A stretch of DNA of 64,000 bases from Paludibacter sp. (GCA_019163375.1 JAFLKK010000007.1:1-64000), one strand, 5' to 3'. Counted from the first letter of the stretch, positions 46,960-59,967 are shown. The notes: generated by a model from the sequence alone, not told the origin. Translations and numbers: made by a program.

Positions 46960-47033
46960 TTACCAGTTCACAGTTTATAGTTATCAGTTCACAGTTCGCT
47001 GTCAACTATCAATTATCTACTGTCAACAAAATT
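46960..47033. repeat. AGTTCACAGTT/GTCAAC dispersed repeat between tRNA-Tyr and tRNA-Gly
   Basis: Degenerate tandem units such as CAGTTCACAGTT and CTGTCAACTATCAATT, related to the GTTGACAGTT family at 61146. Confidence 0.5.
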
Positions 47034-47106
47034 GCGAAAGTAGCTCAGTTGATAGAGCATTAGCCTTCCAAGCTGAGGGTCGCGGGTTTGAGTCCCGTCT
47101 TTCGCT
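47034..47106 (+). tRNA. tRNA-Gly (anticodon TCC)
   Basis: Acceptor GCGAAAG / CTTTCGC, anticodon loop CTTCCAA with TCC, T-loop GGTTTGAGTCC. No encoded CCA. Confidence 0.95.
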
Positions 47107-47115
47107 CATTTTTTT

Positions 47116-47187
<72 letters not shown>

Positions 47188-47242
47188 CAACTTTGTAGCT
47201 TTTATAAAACATATAAATTAATAATTAAATAATCTTTGAGTT

Positions 47243-48430
47243 ATGGCAAAAGAAAAATTTGACAGGTCAAAACCCCACGTTAACGTTGGTACTATTGGAC
47301 ACGTTGACCACGGTAAAACAACCTTGACCGCTGCAATTACTATGGTACTTGCAAAAAGAGGTCTTTCTGAAATGCGTTCTTTCGATTCTATCGATAATGC
47401 ACCAGAAGAAAAAGAACGTGGTATTACAATCAATACTGCACACGTTGAATACCAAACCGCTAATCGTCACTACGCACACGTTGACTGTCCTGGTCACGCG
47501 GATTACGTGAAGAACATGGTAACGGGTGCTGCTCAAATGGACGGTGCTATCATTGTAGTTGCTGCAACTGATGGTCCTATGCCACAAACACGCGAACACA
47601 TTCTTTTGGCTCGCCAAGTAAACGTACCTCGTTTGGTTATCTTTATGAACAAATGTGATATGGTTGACGATCCTGAAATGTTGGAATTAGTAGAAATGGA
47701 AATGCGTGAATTGCTTTCATTCTATGATTTCGATGGCGACAACACTCCAGTTATCCAAGGCTCTGCACTTGGTGGATTGAATGGTGTTCCAGAATGGGAA
47801 GATAAAATCATGGAATTGATGGATGCTGTTGATACATGGATTGAATTGCCAATGCGTGATGTTGATAAACCATTCTTGATGCCTGTTGAAGATGTATTCT
47901 CGATCACTGGTCGTGGTACAGTAGCAACCGGACGTATCGAAACTGGTAAAATCAAAACTGGTGAAGAAGTTCAAATCATTGGATTAGGACAATCAGCATT
48001 GAAATCAGTTGTAACTGGTGTTGAAATGTTCCGTAAGATTCTTGATGATGGTCAAGCTGGTGATAACGTAGGTTTATTGCTTCGTGGTATCGACAAAGAA
48101 AGTATCAAACGTGGTATGGTTATTACCCACCCGGGAAAAGTAACTCCTCATACTTCATTCAAAGCAGCTGCTTATATCTTGAAAAAAGAAGAAGGTGGTC
48201 GTCATACTCCATTCCACAACCGTTACCGTCCACAGTTCTATATCCGTACATTGGACGTTACAGGTGAAATCACTCTTCCAGAAGGAACTGAGATGGTAAT
48301 GCCAGGTGACAACTTAGAATTAACTGTAACATTGATCTATCCAGTAGCTTGTAGCGTAGGTTTACGTTTTGCTATCCGTGAAGGTGGACGTACAGTAGGT
48401 TCAGGACAAATCACAGAACTTCTTGACTAA
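47243..48430 (+). CDS. tuf: Elongation factor Tu
   Basis: 395 residues. G1 [15 protein letters not shown], switch I ending [14 protein letters not shown]3 [13 protein letters not shown]4 NKCDMVD, G5 SALGG. Domain 2 and 3 blocks ([29 protein letters not shown]) are complete. It brings aminoacyl-tRNA to the ribosome. Clear optimal-codon bias. The tRNA-tuf-tRNA-Trp-secE-nusG order is conserved in Bacteroidota. A hairpin without a T-run follows before tRNA-Trp. Confidence 0.98.
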   Translation: MAKEKFDRSKPHVNVGTIGHVDHGKTTLTAAITMVLAKRGLSEMRSFDSIDNAPEEKERGITINTAHVEYQTANRHYAHVDCPGHADYVKNMVTGAAQMDGAIIVVAATDGPMPQTREHILLARQVNVPRLVIFMNKCDMVDDPEMLELVEMEMRELLSFYDFDGDNTPVIQGSALGGLNGVPEWEDKIMELMDAVDTWIELPMRDVDKPFLMPVEDVFSITGRGTVATGRIETGKIKTGEEVQIIGLGQSALKSVVTGVEMFRKILDDGQAGDNVGLLLRGIDKESIKRGMVITHPGKVTPHTSFKAAAYILKKEEGGRHTPFHNRYRPQFYIRTLDVTGEITLPEGTEMVMPGDNLELTVTLIYPVACSVGLRFAIREGGRTVGSGQITELLD

Positions 48431-48505
48431 TACTAATCTTTCCCAACCTCCCATGAGGTGAGTAGTAAGATTGAAAAAGTAATTTAAGAAGTTTTTTCAA
48501 AACAA

Positions 48506-48535
48506 AAGTCGTTTCCCGGAAACGGGGAACGACTT
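48506..48535 (+). terminator. Hairpin between tuf and tRNA-Trp
   Basis: Arms AAGTCGTTTCCC (48506-48517) and GGGGAACGACTT (48524-48535). No T-run follows, so it may be a processing or attenuation structure; tRNA-Trp begins 5 bases later. Confidence 0.5.
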
Positions 48536-48540
48536 AATAT

Positions 48541-48613
48541 ACGGGCGTAGCTCAGTTGGTAGAGCACTGGTCTCCAAAACCAGGTGTCGGGAGTTCGAGT
48601 CTCTCTGCCCGTG
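48541..48613 (+). tRNA. tRNA-Trp (anticodon CCA)
   Basis: Acceptor ACGGGCG / TGCCCGT, anticodon CCA in CTGGTCTCCAAAACCAG, T-arm GGAGTTCGAGTCTC, discriminator G. Starts the secE transcript region. Confidence 0.95.
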
Positions 48614-48629
48614 CAAATTCTATTTACAT

Positions 48630-48821
48630 ATGAAGATAATTAGCTATATCAAAGAGTCTTATTCGGAACTTGTTCAAAAGGTTTCTTGGCCAACGCGTCA
48701 AGAACTGACTAACAGTGCAGTGGTGGTATTAATTGCTTCCATCATTATTGCATTGATAGTGTGGCTTATGGATACCGGTTTCGAAGCTATCATGAAATTC
48801 GTTTACGGATTACTGTCTTAA
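48630..48821 (+). CDS. secE: Preprotein translocase subunit SecE
   Basis: 63 residues with one C-terminal membrane helix. The amphipathic helix YIKESYSELVQKVSWPTRQEL has the conserved Trp-Pro before the membrane segment VVVLIASIIIALIVWLM. Part of the SecYEG channel in the inner membrane. nusG begins 8 bases after its stop. Confidence 0.95.
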   Translation: MKIISYIKESYSELVQKVSWPTRQELTNSAVVVLIASIIIALIVWLMDTGFEAIMKFVYGLLS

Positions 48822-48829
48822 TTTAATCA

Positions 48830-49393
48830 ATGGAGGTCAACAAAGTGTCTGAGACAACAAATTTTAAATGGTACGTTATGCGTGCTATTAGTGGAAAAGA
48901 GAGCAAGGTAAAAGAGTATATTGATGCAGAAATCAAGAATTCGGACCTTGGTCAGTATGTTGCTCAGGTATTGATTCCTACTGAGAAGGTTTATCAGATT
49001 CGTAATGGCAAAAAAATTACAAAAGAACGTAGTTGCATGCCTGGATATGTATTGATAGAAGCTTATCTGATTGGTGAAATTCCTCACCGCTTACGCAACA
49101 CACCAAACGTTATTGGATTTCTGGGTGAAAAAAACAATGTACCTACATCGATTCGTCCTTCGGAAGTGAATCGCATTTTGGGCAAGGTGGATGAACTACA
49201 GGAAACTGAAGAAGAAATGTTAACGCCTTTCTACGTAGGTGAAACAGTAAAAGTGATCTTTGGTCCTTTTAGTGGTTTTAGTGGTATCATTGAGGAAGTA
49301 AACACAGAGAAGAAAAAACTCAAGGTTATGGTTATGATTTTCGGACGGAAATCGCCGCTCGAATTGTCTTTCACACAAGTAGAAAAGGAGTAG
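48830..49393 (+). CDS. nusG: Transcription termination/antitermination protein NusG
   Basis: 187 residues. NGN domain (about 10-115) with KWYVMRAISGKESKVKEYI and KERSCMPGYVLIEAYL, and a C-terminal KOW domain (VGETVKVIFGPFSGFSGIIE). It stabilises elongating RNA polymerase and couples it to the ribosome or Rho. Between secE and rplK as usual. Confidence 0.95.
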   Translation: MEVNKVSETTNFKWYVMRAISGKESKVKEYIDAEIKNSDLGQYVAQVLIPTEKVYQIRNGKKITKERSCMPGYVLIEAYLIGEIPHRLRNTPNVIGFLGEKNNVPTSIRPSEVNRILGKVDELQETEEEMLTPFYVGETVKVIFGPFSGFSGIIEEVNTEKKKLKVMVMIFGRKSPLELSFTQVEKE

Positions 49394-49447
49394 TTGATTG
49401 CTGTTACAAATCGACGACACCAGTTTAACAACAAAAATTAAATTATT

Positions 49448-49894
49448 ATGGCTAAAGAGATTGCTGGACTTATTAAATTACAGATTAAAGGAGGGGCTGC
49501 AAACCCGTCTCCCCCAGTAGGCCCTGCGTTAGGTTCTAAAGGGATCAATATTATGGAGTTTTGCAAACAATTTAATGCCAGAACCCAAGACAAACCGGGA
49601 AAAGTTCTACCGGCAGTCATCACCTATTATACTGACAAATCTTTCGACTTCGTTGTAAAGACTCCTCCAGTTGCTATTCAATTGTTAGAAATAACAAAAT
49701 TGAAAAGTGGATCTGCGGAGCCTAACCGTAAGAAAGTAGCTGAAATTACTTGGGAACAAGTAGAAGCTATTGCTTCGGACAAAATGGTTGACTTGAATTG
49801 TTTTGAATTAGACGCAGCTATGAAAATGGTTGCTGGTACAGCTAGAAGTATGGGTATTACCGTAAAAGGTACTTTTCCTAATAAAAATAATTAA
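49448..49894 (+). CDS. rplK: Ribosomal protein uL11
   Basis: 148 residues, full length. [20 protein letters not shown] and [19 protein letters not shown] at the N-terminus, C-terminal domain ending [10 protein letters not shown]. It binds 23S rRNA at the GTPase-associated centre. First gene of the rplKAJL-rpoBC cluster. Confidence 0.97.
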   Translation: MAKEIAGLIKLQIKGGAANPSPPVGPALGSKGINIMEFCKQFNARTQDKPGKVLPAVITYYTDKSFDFVVKTPPVAIQLLEITKLKSGSAEPNRKKVAEITWEQVEAIASDKMVDLNCFELDAAMKMVAGTARSMGITVKGTFPNKNN

Positions 49895-49909
49895 TAAACT
49901 TCAATTAAA

Positions 49910-50605
49910 ATGAGTAAACTGACAAAAAATCAAAGGTTAGCTTTAGAAAAAATTGAAGCAGGAAAAACCTATTCTCTAAAGGAAGCGGCAGGATTGGTAA
50001 AAGAAATTACCAACTCTAAATTCGATGCTTCTGTTGATATAGATGTACGCTTAGGTGTTGACCCACGTAAAGCCAATCAAATGGTGCGCGGCGTTGTGTC
50101 GTTGCCAAATGGAACTGGAAAAGAAGTAAAGGTTCTTGCATTATGTACTCCTGACCAAGAAGCTGCGGCTAAAGAAGCTGGTGCAGATTTCGTAGGTCTA
50201 GATGAATATATCGAAAAAATTAAAGGTGGATGGACTGATGTTGATGTAATCATCACTATGCCTGCTATCATGGGTAAATTAGGTGCTTTAGGACGTGTTT
50301 TAGGCCCACGTGGTTTAATGCCAAATCCAAAAAGTGGTACTGTTACCAACGAAGTAGGTAAAGCTGTTAAAGAAGTAAAACAAGGAAAAATCGACTTTAA
50401 AGTTGATAAATATGGTATCGTACATACTTCAGTAGGAAAAGTTTCTTTTACTCCTGAACAAATTGTAGAAAATGCCAAAGAATTTGTTTCTACTTTGATG
50501 AAACTGAAACCCACTTCCGCAAAAGGTACTTATGTAAAGAGCATTTATCTTTCAAGCACAATGAGTATGGGTATTAAGATTGAACCCAAATCAATTGAAG
50601 AATAA
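49910..50605 (+). CDS. rplA: Ribosomal protein uL1
   Basis: 231 residues. [53 protein letters not shown] and the C-terminal [20 protein letters not shown]. It forms the L1 stalk near the E site and in other bacteria represses its own operon. 15 bases after rplK. Confidence 0.97.
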   Translation: MSKLTKNQRLALEKIEAGKTYSLKEAAGLVKEITNSKFDASVDIDVRLGVDPRKANQMVRGVVSLPNGTGKEVKVLALCTPDQEAAAKEAGADFVGLDEYIEKIKGGWTDVDVIITMPAIMGKLGALGRVLGPRGLMPNPKSGTVTNEVGKAVKEVKQGKIDFKVDKYGIVHTSVGKVSFTPEQIVENAKEFVSTLMKLKPTSAKGTYVKSIYLSSTMSMGIKIEPKSIEE

Positions 50606-50617
50606 AATTAAAAGTTT

Positions 50618-51139
50618 ATGAAAAAGGAAGATAAAAGCGCTATTATAAAACAACTTGAGACAACTCTTGGCGAGTATGCTCACTTCTACTTAACAGATAT
50701 AGGTGGATTAGACGCCGCTAAAACTACTGATTTAAGAAGAATTTGCTACAAACAAGATATTAAACTTGTAGTTGTAAAAAACACATTGCTTCAAAAAGCG
50801 TTGGAAAATTCATCTGTTGACTATAGCGAGCTTTACGGTTCACTAACAGGCGAAACTTCATTGATGCTTTCGAATGTAGGTAATGCTCCTGCAAAAATCA
50901 TTCGTGACTTTGCTAAAGCTACCAAAGCTAAGAAAGCTATTCTTAAAGCAGCGTATGTAGAAGAGAGTTTCTATATTGGTGAGAACCAACTGGAAACACT
51001 TATCACCGTGAAAACTAAAAACGAACTTATCGGAGAGGTTATTGGATTATTACAATCGCCTGCTAAGAACGTTATATCAGCACTCCAATCAGGAGGATCA
51101 ACTATCCACGGCGTGTTAAAAACATTGTCGGAAAGATAA
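50618..51139 (+). CDS. rplJ: Ribosomal protein uL10
   Basis: 173 residues. An N-terminal rRNA-binding domain (LRRICYKQDIKLVVVKNTLL, YGSLTGETSLML) and a C-terminal helix that anchors bL12 dimers. Base of the stalk. 12 bases after rplA. Confidence 0.96.
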   Translation: MKKEDKSAIIKQLETTLGEYAHFYLTDIGGLDAAKTTDLRRICYKQDIKLVVVKNTLLQKALENSSVDYSELYGSLTGETSLMLSNVGNAPAKIIRDFAKATKAKKAILKAAYVEESFYIGENQLETLITVKTKNELIGEVIGLLQSPAKNVISALQSGGSTIHGVLKTLSER

Positions 51140-51182
51140 TTTCATAGTAAATAAAAAAACAAAATCATAAAAAATAAGTAAA

Positions 51183-51557
51183 ATGGCAGATTTGAAAGCT
51201 TTTGCAGAACAATTGGTTAACTTAACAGTTAAAGAAGTAAATGAGTTAGCTCAAATTTTGAAAGATGAATATGGTATCGAACCAGCTGCTGCAGCTGTTG
51301 CTGTTGCTGCAGGTCCTGCAGCTGCTGCTGAAGTAGTAGAAGAAAAAACATCATTCGACGTAGTATTGAAATCAGCTGGTGCAACAAAATTGGCTATCGT
51401 TAAATTAGTAAAAGAATTAACTGGTCTTGGCTTGAAAGAAGCAAAAGATATGGTTGATGCTGCTCCTGCTGTAATCAAAGAAGGTGCATCTAAAGACGAA
51501 GCTGAAGCCTTGAAAAAAGCTCTTGAAGAAGGCGGCGCTGAAGTTGAACTTAAATAA
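51183..51557 (+). CDS. rplL: Ribosomal protein bL12
   Basis: 124 residues. N-terminal dimerisation helix, Ala-rich hinge (about residues 38-52), and a C-terminal factor-binding domain with [20 protein letters not shown] and [13 protein letters not shown]. Recruits translation GTPases. A hairpin follows before rpoB. Confidence 0.97.
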   Translation: MADLKAFAEQLVNLTVKEVNELAQILKDEYGIEPAAAAVAVAAGPAAAAEVVEEKTSFDVVLKSAGATKLAIVKLVKELTGLGLKEAKDMVDAAPAVIKEGASKDEAEALKKALEEGGAEVELK

Positions 51558-51580
51558 TTAAACCTGAATATCAGGTCTTT

Positions 51581-51620
51581 GGTTTAGATTCCCTCTCTAA
51601 GAGGGATTCTAAACCTTTTT
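51581..51620 (+). terminator. Attenuator-like hairpin between rplL and rpoB
   Basis: 15-bp arms GGTTTAGATTCCCTC (51581-51595) and GAGGGATTCTAAACC (51601-51615) with one mismatch, loop TCTAA, then TTTTT. A partial terminator here would set the ratio of ribosomal protein to RNA polymerase mRNA, as known in Escherichia coli. Confidence 0.75.
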
Positions 51621-51669
51621 CTGTCTATAAAATAATTGAGTTCATTGCACCCAAATAACCTCTTTGAAA

Positions 51670-54600
51670 ATGTCGTCATTAACCAAAGCTCAAAGAATAA
51701 ATTTTGCTTCTATTAAGAATCAGTTAGACTATCCTGACTTTTTGGAAGTTCAATTAAAATCCTTTCATGACTTTTTTCAAATGGACACCGCTCCAGAAAA
51801 AAGAAAATCGGAAGGTTTGTACAAAGTTTTTTCTGAAAACTTTCCAATCACGGACACCCGAAATAATTTCATCCTCGAATTCTTAGATTACTACGTAGAC
51901 CCTCCACGTTATTCGATTGATGAGTGTATCGAACGCGGCTTAACCTACAGCGTGCCGCTTAAAGCCAAATTAAAACTGTATTGTACCGATCCGGATCACG
52001 AAGATTTTGATACGGTAATTCAAGATGTTTATTTGGGACCTATCCCATATATGACGTTGAAAGGTACTTTTGTTATCAATGGTGCAGAACGTGTTATTGT
52101 ATCGCAACTTCACCGTTCACCCGGTGTTTTCTTCGGTCAAAGCACCCATGCTAACGGTACAAAATTATATTCGGCTCGTATTATCCCTTTCCGTGGATCA
52201 TGGATAGAATTTGCTACCGACATCAACAATGTGATGTACGCATACATCGACCGTAAGAAAAAACTTCCTGTTACTACTTTACTTCGTGCCATTGGTTTCG
52301 AAAGTGATAAAGACATCCTGGAAATTTTCAATCTTGCCGAAGAAATTAAAGTAAGCAAAACCAGTCTGAAAAAAGCTCTTGGTCAAAAATTAGCTGCACG
52401 TGTTTTGAAAACATGGGTGGAAGATTTTGTGGATGAGGACACTGGCGAGGTGGTTACTATTGAACGTAACGAAGTTATTATTGACCGTGAAACTATTTTG
52501 GAAGCCAGCCATATCGATGAAATTATCGAAGCAGGTACTCCAACCATTTTACTTCATAAAACTGATGCTAATCAAAACGATTATGCCATCATTTATAATA
52601 CTCTTCAAAAAGACCCTAGTAACTCTGAGAAAGAAGCTGTGTTGTATATCTATCGTCAGTTGCGAAATGCCGTACCTGCTGATGATTCTACTGCACGCGA
52701 AGTTATCAATAACTTGTTCTTCTCCGAAAAACGTTACGATTTGGGTAATGTAGGTCGTTTCCGTATTAACCGGAAATTGAACCTGACTACCAGCATGGAT
52801 ACAAAAGTGCTGACAAAAGAAGATATTATTGAAATCATCAAATATCTTATTGAGTTGATTAACTCAAAAGCAGATGTGGATGATATTGACCACTTGAGTA
52901 ACCGTCGCGTACGTACAGTAGGCGAACAATTATATAATCAATTCGGTGTTGGACTTTCACGTATGGCTCGTACCATTCGTGAACGTATGAACGTTCGTGA
53001 TAACGAGGTCTTCACTCCTATCGATTTGATCAATGCAAAAAGTGTTTCGTCGGTTATCAATTCATTCTTTGGTACCAATGCACTTTCGCAATTTATGGAT
53101 CAACAAAATCCATTGGCAGAGATTACTCACAAACGTCGTATGTCAGCCTTAGGACCTGGAGGTCTTTCGCGTGAACGTGCAGGTTTTGAGGTTCGTGACG
53201 TTCACTATACTCACTATGGCCGTTTGTGTCCTATTGAAACTCCTGAAGGTCCAAACATTGGTTTGATCTCTTCATTGTGTATTTATGCTAAAATCAACGA
53301 ATTAGGATTTATTGAAACTCCTTATCGTAAGGTAACCAATTCGGTAGTTGATATTACAGATGCCGGTATTGAATATTACACTGCTGAAGAAGAAGAAAAC
53401 CTAATTGTTGCACAAGGAAATGCACCATTGGACGAAAAAGGAAACTTTATACGTAATAAAGTAAAATCGCGTAAAGGTGCCGATTTCCCTGTAATCTCAC
53501 CTGATGAGGTAAACTTAATGGACGTTTCTCCATCTCAAATTGCATCTATCGCAGCTGCCCTGATTCCCTTCCTGGAACATGATGATGCGAACCGTGCATT
53601 GATGGGATCGAACATGATGCGCCAGGCTGTGCCTTTATTACGTTGCGAGGCTCCTATTGTTGGAACCGGCATCGAAGGACAGTTGATTCAGGATTCACGT
53701 ACACAGGTAATGGCCGAAGGCGTTGGTGTAATTGAATACGTAGATGCAAACTGTATTAAAATACTTTACGATCGTACCGAAGAAGAAGAATTTGTAAGCT
53801 TCGACAGTGCGGTTAAAGAATATAAATTACCAAAATTCCAAAAAACCAACCAAAATACTACCATCGACTTACGTCCTATCGTAAGTAAAGGTGATAAAGT
53901 AGTAAACGGTCAGATTCTTACTGAAGGTTATGCAACCCAAAACGGTGAATTAGCAATTGGTAAAAACCTGAAAGTGGCTTTCATGCCTTGGAAAGGATAT
54001 AACTTCGAGGATGCTATCGTAATCAACGAACGTGTTGTGCGCGAAGACGTCTTTACTTCTATTCACGTGGTTGAGCAACTCTTGGATGTTCGCGAAACGA
54101 AACGTGGTATCGAAGAATTTACCGCAGATATACCTAACGTAAGTGAAGAAGCAACTAAGGATTTGGATGAAAACGGTATTATTCGTATCGGTGCTCGTAT
54201 TGAGCCGGGCGATATTATTATTGGTAAAATTACTCCAAAAGGAGAATCGGATCCTTCACCCGAAGAAAAATTACTTCGCGCTATCTTTGGTGACAAAGCA
54301 GGTGATGTAAAAGACGCTTCGTTGAAAGCTACTCCATCATTATCGGGTGTGGTTATTGGAAAACGATTGTTCTCTAAAGCTCAAAAGAATCGTAAATCTA
54401 AACTTGCTGATAAAGCCGTTCTTCCAAAATTGGATGAAGAGTTTGAAAACCAGGCAGCTATTTTGCGCAACACATTAGTTGACAAACTAATGGCAATGAT
54501 TGGTGATAGAACATCAGCAGGTGTAAAAGATTTCTTAGGAACGGATATAATTTCACGCAATAGCAAATTTACTGCAGAGCGCCTTCGCGAGATCGACTAC

Positions 54601-55482
54601 TCTTCAGTACAACTGAGCAAATGGACAACTGATTCACACAGAAATGAATTAGTCAAGAAATTAATCATGAATTATTTGAGAAAATACAAGGAATTGGATG
54701 CTCAAATAAAACGTCAGAAATTCAACATAACTATCGGGGATGAACTTCCAAATGGTATTGTACAAATAGCTAAAGTTTATATCGCTAAAAAACGTAAGAT
54801 TCGTGTTGGTGATAAAATGGCAGGTCGTCACGGTAACAAAGGTATTGTATCTCGTATTGTTCGTCAAGAAGATATGCCATTCCTTGAAGATGGAACTCCG
54901 GTAGACATTGTATTGAATCCACTTGGTGTACCTTCGCGTATGAACCTTGGACAAATATTTGAAACCGTACTGGGTTGGGCTGGAAAAGAATTAGGTTTGC
55001 GTTTTGCAACTCCTATTTTTGATGGTGCAAGTCTGGATGATTTAACTACTTGGACAGATAAAGCCGGCGTACCTGCATATGGTAAAACATATTTGTACGA
55101 TGGTGGAACAGGTGAACGTTTTGACCAAACAGCAACGGTAGGTGTTATCTACATGCTGAAACTGGGTCACATGGTTGAAGACAAAATGCATGCACGTTCT
55201 ATCGGACCATACTCACTTATTACTCAACAACCTCTTGGTGGTAAAGCACAATTTGGTGGTCAACGTTTCGGAGAAATGGAGGTTTGGGCACTCGAAGCAT
55301 TCGGTGCTGCTCATATCTTACAAGAAATTTTGACTGTAAAATCGGATGACGTTATGGGTCGCGCTCGTACTTACGAAGCGATTGTAAAAGGTGATCCAAT
55401 GCCAACACCAGGAATTCCGGAATCGCTCAACGTATTGTTGCACGAACTTCGCGGATTAGGTTTGAGCATCAGTTTGGAATAG
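51670..55482 (+). CDS. rpoB: RNA polymerase subunit beta
   Basis: 1270 residues from the ATG at 51670 (a TTG two codons upstream is less likely). Complete: the rifampicin pocket reads [20 protein letters not shown] with [17 protein letters not shown], wild type at the usual resistance positions; [48 protein letters not shown] and the C-terminal [20 protein letters not shown] are all present. Catalytic core of transcription with RpoC. Confidence 0.98.
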   Translation: MSSLTKAQRINFASIKNQLDYPDFLEVQLKSFHDFFQMDTAPEKRKSEGLYKVFSENFPITDTRNNFILEFLDYYVDPPRYSIDECIERGLTYSVPLKAKLKLYCTDPDHEDFDTVIQDVYLGPIPYMTLKGTFVINGAERVIVSQLHRSPGVFFGQSTHANGTKLYSARIIPFRGSWIEFATDINNVMYAYIDRKKKLPVTTLLRAIGFESDKDILEIFNLAEEIKVSKTSLKKALGQKLAARVLKTWVEDFVDEDTGEVVTIERNEVIIDRETILEASHIDEIIEAGTPTILLHKTDANQNDYAIIYNTLQKDPSNSEKEAVLYIYRQLRNAVPADDSTAREVINNLFFSEKRYDLGNVGRFRINRKLNLTTSMDTKVLTKEDIIEIIKYLIELINSKADVDDIDHLSNRRVRTVGEQLYNQFGVGLSRMARTIRERMNVRDNEVFTPIDLINAKSVSSVINSFFGTNALSQFMDQQNPLAEITHKRRMSALGPGGLSRERAGFEVRDVHYTHYGRLCPIETPEGPNIGLISSLCIYAKINELGFIETPYRKVTNSVVDITDAGIEYYTAEEEENLIVAQGNAPLDEKGNFIRNKVKSRKGADFPVISPDEVNLMDVSPSQIASIAAALIPFLEHDDANRALMGSNMMRQAVPLLRCEAPIVGTGIEGQLIQDSRTQVMAEGVGVIEYVDANCIKILYDRTEEEEFVSFDSAVKEYKLPKFQKTNQNTTIDLRPIVSKGDKVVNGQILTEGYATQNGELAIGKNLKVAFMPWKGYNFEDAIVINERVVREDVFTSIHVVEQLLDVRETKRGIEEFTADIPNVSEEATKDLDENGIIRIGARIEPGDIIIGKITPKGESDPSPEEKLLRAIFGDKAGDVKDASLKATPSLSGVVIGKRLFSKAQKNRKSKLADKAVLPKLDEEFENQAAILRNTLVDKLMAMIGDRTSAGVKDFLGTDIISRNSKFTAERLREIDYSSVQLSKWTTDSHRNELVKKLIMNYLRKYKELDAQIKRQKFNITIGDELPNGIVQIAKVYIAKKRKIRVGDKMAGRHGNKGIVSRIVRQEDMPFLEDGTPVDIVLNPLGVPSRMNLGQIFETVLGWAGKELGLRFATPIFDGASLDDLTTWTDKAGVPAYGKTYLYDGGTGERFDQTATVGVIYMLKLGHMVEDKMHARSIGPYSLITQQPLGGKAQFGGQRFGEMEVWALEAFGAAHILQEILTVKSDDVMGRARTYEAIVKGDPMPTPGIPESLNVLLHELRGLGLSISLE

Positions 55483-55497
55483 AAAATTAATATGGTT

Positions 55498-55530
55498 AGT
55501 TTATATCCGCCTCAAAACCGGATATAAACT
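55498..55530 (+). terminator. Hairpin between rpoB and rpoC
   Basis: Perfect 12-bp arms AGTTTATATCCG (55498-55509) and CGGATATAAACT (55519-55530), no T-run. Probably an mRNA-processing or stability element inside the operon and not a terminator. Confidence 0.5.
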
Positions 55531-55601
55531 ATCTCGTATAAAATCTGTCCGAATTGAATTCCAAAAATAGTAAATCTTATAACTCTTTATAAAACAGAGA
55601 T

Positions 55602-58600
55602 ATGGCTTTTAAAAATGATAATAAGGTAAAGAATAGTTTTAATAAAATTTCGATTGGTCTTGCATCACCCGAAGAGATATTAAAATTATCGAGTGGCGAG
55701 GTTCTCAAACCAGAAACCATTAATTATCGAACCTACAAACCTGAACGTGATGGTTTGTTCTGCGAGCGCATTTTTGGTCCTACAAAGGATTTTGAATGTC
55801 ATTGCGGAAAATACAAACGTATTCGTTATAAAGGCATTGTCTGCGACCGTTGTGGAGTAGAAGTGACTGAGAAAAAAGTTCGTCGTGAGCGAATGGGACA
55901 CATTCAATTGGTAGTTCCCGTGGCTCATATCTGGTATTTCCGTTCGTTGCCAAACAAAATTGGTTACTTGCTAGGAATGCCTACAAAAAAATTAGATTCA
56001 ATTATCTACTACGAAAAATATGTTATCATTCAGGGAGGAATTCTTGAAAACGGAGAAAACATCGCACAAGGCGAATTATTAACCGAAGATGAATATTTGG
56101 ATATATTAGAGGCTTTACCACGTGAAAATCAATTGTTGGAAGACACTGATCCTAATAAGTTCATCGCTAAAATGGGTGCAGATGCTATCCATGACATGTT
56201 GAGCCGTTTGGATTTGGATGTTCTATCGTACGATTTACGTCACAAAGCGAACACAGATACATCGCAACAACGTAAAACTGAAGCCTTGAAACGTCTGCAA
56301 ATTGTAGAATCGTTCCGTGCCTCAAAATTGCGTAACAAACCAGAATGGATGATTGTAAAAATCGTTCCGGTTATTCCACCGGAATTGCGTCCATTGGTGC
56401 CACTTGATGGTGGTCGTTTTGCAACTTCGGATTTGAACGACTTATATCGTCGTGTGATTATCCGTAACAACCGTTTGAAACGATTAATCGAAATCAAAGC
56501 TCCTGAAGTGATCCTTCGTAACGAGAAACGTATGCTTCAAGAAGCTGTCGATTCATTGTTCGATAACTCACGTAAATCAAGCGCTGTAAAAACCGATGCA
56601 AACCGTCCATTGAAGTCACTTTCCGACTCATTGAAAGGTAAACAAGGTCGTTTCCGTCAAAACTTACTTGGTAAACGTGTGGATTACTCGGCACGTTCGG
56701 TAATTGTTGTTGGACCTGAATTAAAGATGCACGAATGCGGTATCCCAAAAGATATGGCTGCAGAATTATTCAAACCGTTTGTTATCCGTAAACTTATTGA
56801 GCGCGGAATTGTAAAAACGGTAAAATCTGCGAAAAAAATCGTTGATCGTAAAGACCCGGTGATTTGGGACATTTTAGAGTACGTGATGAAAGGACATCCC
56901 GTATTACTAAACCGTGCTCCAACACTTCACCGTTTGGGTATTCAGGCTTTCCAACCAAAAATGATTGAAGGAAAAGCTATTCAACTGCACCCATTGGCAT
57001 GTACGGCTTTCAATGCCGACTTTGACGGTGACCAGATGGCTGTTCACTTACCACTTGGTAATGAGGCTATTTTGGAAGCACAAATGTTGATGTTAGGTTC
57101 ACACAATATTTTGAACCCTGCTAATGGTGCTCCTATTACGGTACCATCGCAAGACATGGTTCTTGGTTTGTATTATATTACAAAACCACGTCCGGGAGCT
57201 TTGGGTGAAGGATTAATATTCTATTCTCCCGAAGAAGCAGAAATTGCACTGAATGAGAAAAAAGTAGCTTTACATGCTCCTATAAAAGTAAAGACTAAAG
57301 ATTTAAATGCAGAAGGTGAATTGGTTGATACCATTATCGAAACTACAGTTGGTCGTGTCTTATTTAATAAATGTGTACCAACACAAGTTGGTTACATTAA
57401 CGAACTTCTCTCTAAAAAATCATTACGTGACATTATTGGTAACGTAATTGAAATTTGTGGAGTGGCTCGTACTACTCAATTCTTGGATGATATCAAAGAT
57501 TTAGGTTATTACATGGCATTCAAAGGAAGTTTGTCGTTTAACCTTGCTGATGTTATTATCCCACCGGAAAAAGAAATTCTGGTAAAAGAAGGTAATGCTG
57601 AAGTGGAAGAAATTTTGAATAACTATAACATGGGATTCATTACTTTCAACGAACGTTACAACCAAATTATTGATACCTGGACGCACGTTAACTCGAAATT
57701 GTCAAACATCTTGATGAAACAACTTTCGACAGACAACCAAGGATTCAACTCGGTTTATATGATGTTGGACTCAGGTGCTCGTGGATCTAAGGAACAAATT
57801 CGTCAGCTTTCAGGTATGCGTGGTTTGATGGCAAAACCTCAAAAATCGGGTGCAGAAGGTGGACAAATTATTGAAAACCCTATTCTTTCGAACTTTAAAG
57901 AAGGACTTTCGGTATTGGAATACTTTATTTCTACCCACGGTGCTCGTAAAGGTTTGGCGGATACGGCTTTGAAAACAGCGGATGCAGGATATTTAACTCG
58001 TCGTTTGGTGGATGTATCGCAAGATGTAATTATCAACGAAGATGACTGTGGAACATTACGTGGACTTATTGCCACTGAAATGAAAAACAACGAAGAAGTG
58101 ATTTCATCACTTTACGAACGTATCCTTGGTCGTGTATCTGTTCATGATATTCAAAACCCACTTACCGGAGAACTAATCGTATCTTCGGGAGAACAAATAA
58201 CTGAAGCATTAGCCAAAAAGATTCAGGATTCACCTATCGAACGTGTTGAAATTCGTTCGGTATTGACTTGCGAATCGAAAAAAGGTGTTTGTGCAAAATG
58301 TTACGGTCGTAACCTTGCAACTAACAAAATGGTTCATATCGGTGAAGCAGTAGGTGTTATTGCAGCTCAATCAATTGGTGAGCCGGGTACACAGCTTACA
58401 CTTCGTACGTTCCACGTTGGGGGTATCGCTTCGAACGTTGCAGCAGAATCAAAAATTGTATTGAAATATGATGGTCGTCTTGAATTTGATGAACTTCGTA
58501 CGGTAGATGCAGTTGGTGATGACAAGGCCATTTATCAGGTAGTAGTAAGCCGTCTGGCTGAAATGCGTGTAATTGACCCTAATACAGACATTGCGTTGAC

Positions 58601-59897
58601 TACACAAAATATTCCTTACGGTTCTAAACTGTACGTTAAAGACGGTGAAGTAGCAACAAAAGGCCAAATGGTCTGCGAATGGGATCCATTTAACGCGGTA
58701 ATTATTTCTGAAACTGAAGGTAAAATTGAGTTTGAAGATGTAATTGAAAACGTTACCTTTAAGGCTGAAGCCGATGAGGCAACAGGTCTGCGTGAAAAGA
58801 TTATTATCGAAACTAAAGATCGTAACAAGGTTCCAAGTGCACACATTGTGTCTAAAGATGGTTCTATATTACGTACTTATAGCTTACCGGTGGGTGCCCA
58901 CTTGGTACTTGACAATGGCGATAAAATCAAAATGGGTCAGATGTTGGTAAAAATACCTCGTGCCGTTGGTAAAGCAGGTGATATTACCGGTGGTCTTCCA
59001 CGTGTGACTGAATTATTCGAAGCTCGTAACCCTTCAAATCCTGCTGTAGTAGCCGAAATTGATGGTGAGGTAACCTTCGGAAAAATCAAACGTGGTAACC
59101 GCGAATTGACTGTAACTTCGAAAACCGGTGAGGTTAAGAAATACATGATTCCATTATCAAGACAAATTCTTGTTCAGGAAAATGACTTTGTACGTGCAGG
59201 CATTCCACTTTCGGAAGGTGCAACTACTCCTTCGGATATCTTATTAATCAAAGGACCTACTGCGGTTCAGGATTATATTGTAAACGAAGTTCAGGATGTA
59301 TACCGTCTGCAAGGTGTAAAAATCAATGATAAGCACTTTGAGGTAATTGTACGTCAAATGATGCGTAAAGTTGAGATTTTGGAACAAGGTGATACTCGTT
59401 TCTTAGAAAAACAAATTATCGGCAAAAACGATTTCATGGAAGAAAATGATCGTATTTGGGGTAAAAAAGTAATTCTGGATGCAGGTGATTCAACAACCTT
59501 GAAACCGGGTCAAATCATTACACCACGTAAATTGCGCGATGAGAACAGTATGTTGAAACGTCGTGATATGAAATTGGTAGAAACGCGTGATGCGATTGCT
59601 GCTACTTCAAATCAGATTTTACAAGGTATTACCCGTGCTGCACTTCAAACCAACAGCTTTATGTCGGCTGCTTCGTTCCAGGAAACTACAAAAGTATTGA
59701 ACGATGCTGCTATTAATGGTAAAGTTGACAGACTAGAAGGTTTGAAAGAGAATGTTATTTGTGGACACTTGATTCCTGCCGGAACAGGTCAACGTGAATT
59801 CGATAAAATCGTAGTTTTTTCACGCGATGAATATGAGAAAAAAGTTGATGCCCGCAAAAGCGTTATAGAAGTTGGTGGGATTGAATCGGAAGATTAA
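55602..59897 (+). CDS. rpoC: RNA polymerase subunit beta'
   Basis: 1431 residues. The zinc-binding N-terminus has [20 protein letters not shown], the catalytic loop is [16 protein letters not shown], the trigger loop region follows ([20 protein letters not shown]), and the second zinc site has [14 protein letters not shown]. Ends with [10 protein letters not shown] terminator follows. No frameshift or insertion. Confidence 0.98.
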   Translation: MAFKNDNKVKNSFNKISIGLASPEEILKLSSGEVLKPETINYRTYKPERDGLFCERIFGPTKDFECHCGKYKRIRYKGIVCDRCGVEVTEKKVRRERMGHIQLVVPVAHIWYFRSLPNKIGYLLGMPTKKLDSIIYYEKYVIIQGGILENGENIAQGELLTEDEYLDILEALPRENQLLEDTDPNKFIAKMGADAIHDMLSRLDLDVLSYDLRHKANTDTSQQRKTEALKRLQIVESFRASKLRNKPEWMIVKIVPVIPPELRPLVPLDGGRFATSDLNDLYRRVIIRNNRLKRLIEIKAPEVILRNEKRMLQEAVDSLFDNSRKSSAVKTDANRPLKSLSDSLKGKQGRFRQNLLGKRVDYSARSVIVVGPELKMHECGIPKDMAAELFKPFVIRKLIERGIVKTVKSAKKIVDRKDPVIWDILEYVMKGHPVLLNRAPTLHRLGIQAFQPKMIEGKAIQLHPLACTAFNADFDGDQMAVHLPLGNEAILEAQMLMLGSHNILNPANGAPITVPSQDMVLGLYYITKPRPGALGEGLIFYSPEEAEIALNEKKVALHAPIKVKTKDLNAEGELVDTIIETTVGRVLFNKCVPTQVGYINELLSKKSLRDIIGNVIEICGVARTTQFLDDIKDLGYYMAFKGSLSFNLADVIIPPEKEILVKEGNAEVEEILNNYNMGFITFNERYNQIIDTWTHVNSKLSNILMKQLSTDNQGFNSVYMMLDSGARGSKEQIRQLSGMRGLMAKPQKSGAEGGQIIENPILSNFKEGLSVLEYFISTHGARKGLADTALKTADAGYLTRRLVDVSQDVIINEDDCGTLRGLIATEMKNNEEVISSLYERILGRVSVHDIQNPLTGELIVSSGEQITEALAKKIQDSPIERVEIRSVLTCESKKGVCAKCYGRNLATNKMVHIGEAVGVIAAQSIGEPGTQLTLRTFHVGGIASNVAAESKIVLKYDGRLEFDELRTVDAVGDDKAIYQVVVSRLAEMRVIDPNTDIALTTQNIPYGSKLYVKDGEVATKGQMVCEWDPFNAVIISETEGKIEFEDVIENVTFKAEADEATGLREKIIIETKDRNKVPSAHIVSKDGSILRTYSLPVGAHLVLDNGDKIKMGQMLVKIPRAVGKAGDITGGLPRVTELFEARNPSNPAVVAEIDGEVTFGKIKRGNRELTVTSKTGEVKKYMIPLSRQILVQENDFVRAGIPLSEGATTPSDILLIKGPTAVQDYIVNEVQDVYRLQGVKINDKHFEVIVRQMMRKVEILEQGDTRFLEKQIIGKNDFMEENDRIWGKKVILDAGDSTTLKPGQIITPRKLRDENSMLKRRDMKLVETRDAIAATSNQILQGITRAALQTNSFMSAASFQETTKVLNDAAINGKVDRLEGLKENVICGHLIPAGTGQREFDKIVVFSRDEYEKKVDARKSVIEVGGIESED

Positions 59898-59923
59898 TTA
59901 ATCGCCTGACATAAAGTTAATCA

Positions 59924-59967
59924 CAACGAGCTTGTTTTCTTTTTGAAGACAAGCTCGTTGCTTTTGT
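59924..59967 (+). terminator. Terminator of the rpoBC operon
   Basis: Stem CAACGAGCTTGTTTTC (59924-59939) / GAAGACAAGCTCGTTG (59945-59960) with one G-T pair, followed by CTTTTG. Confidence 0.8.
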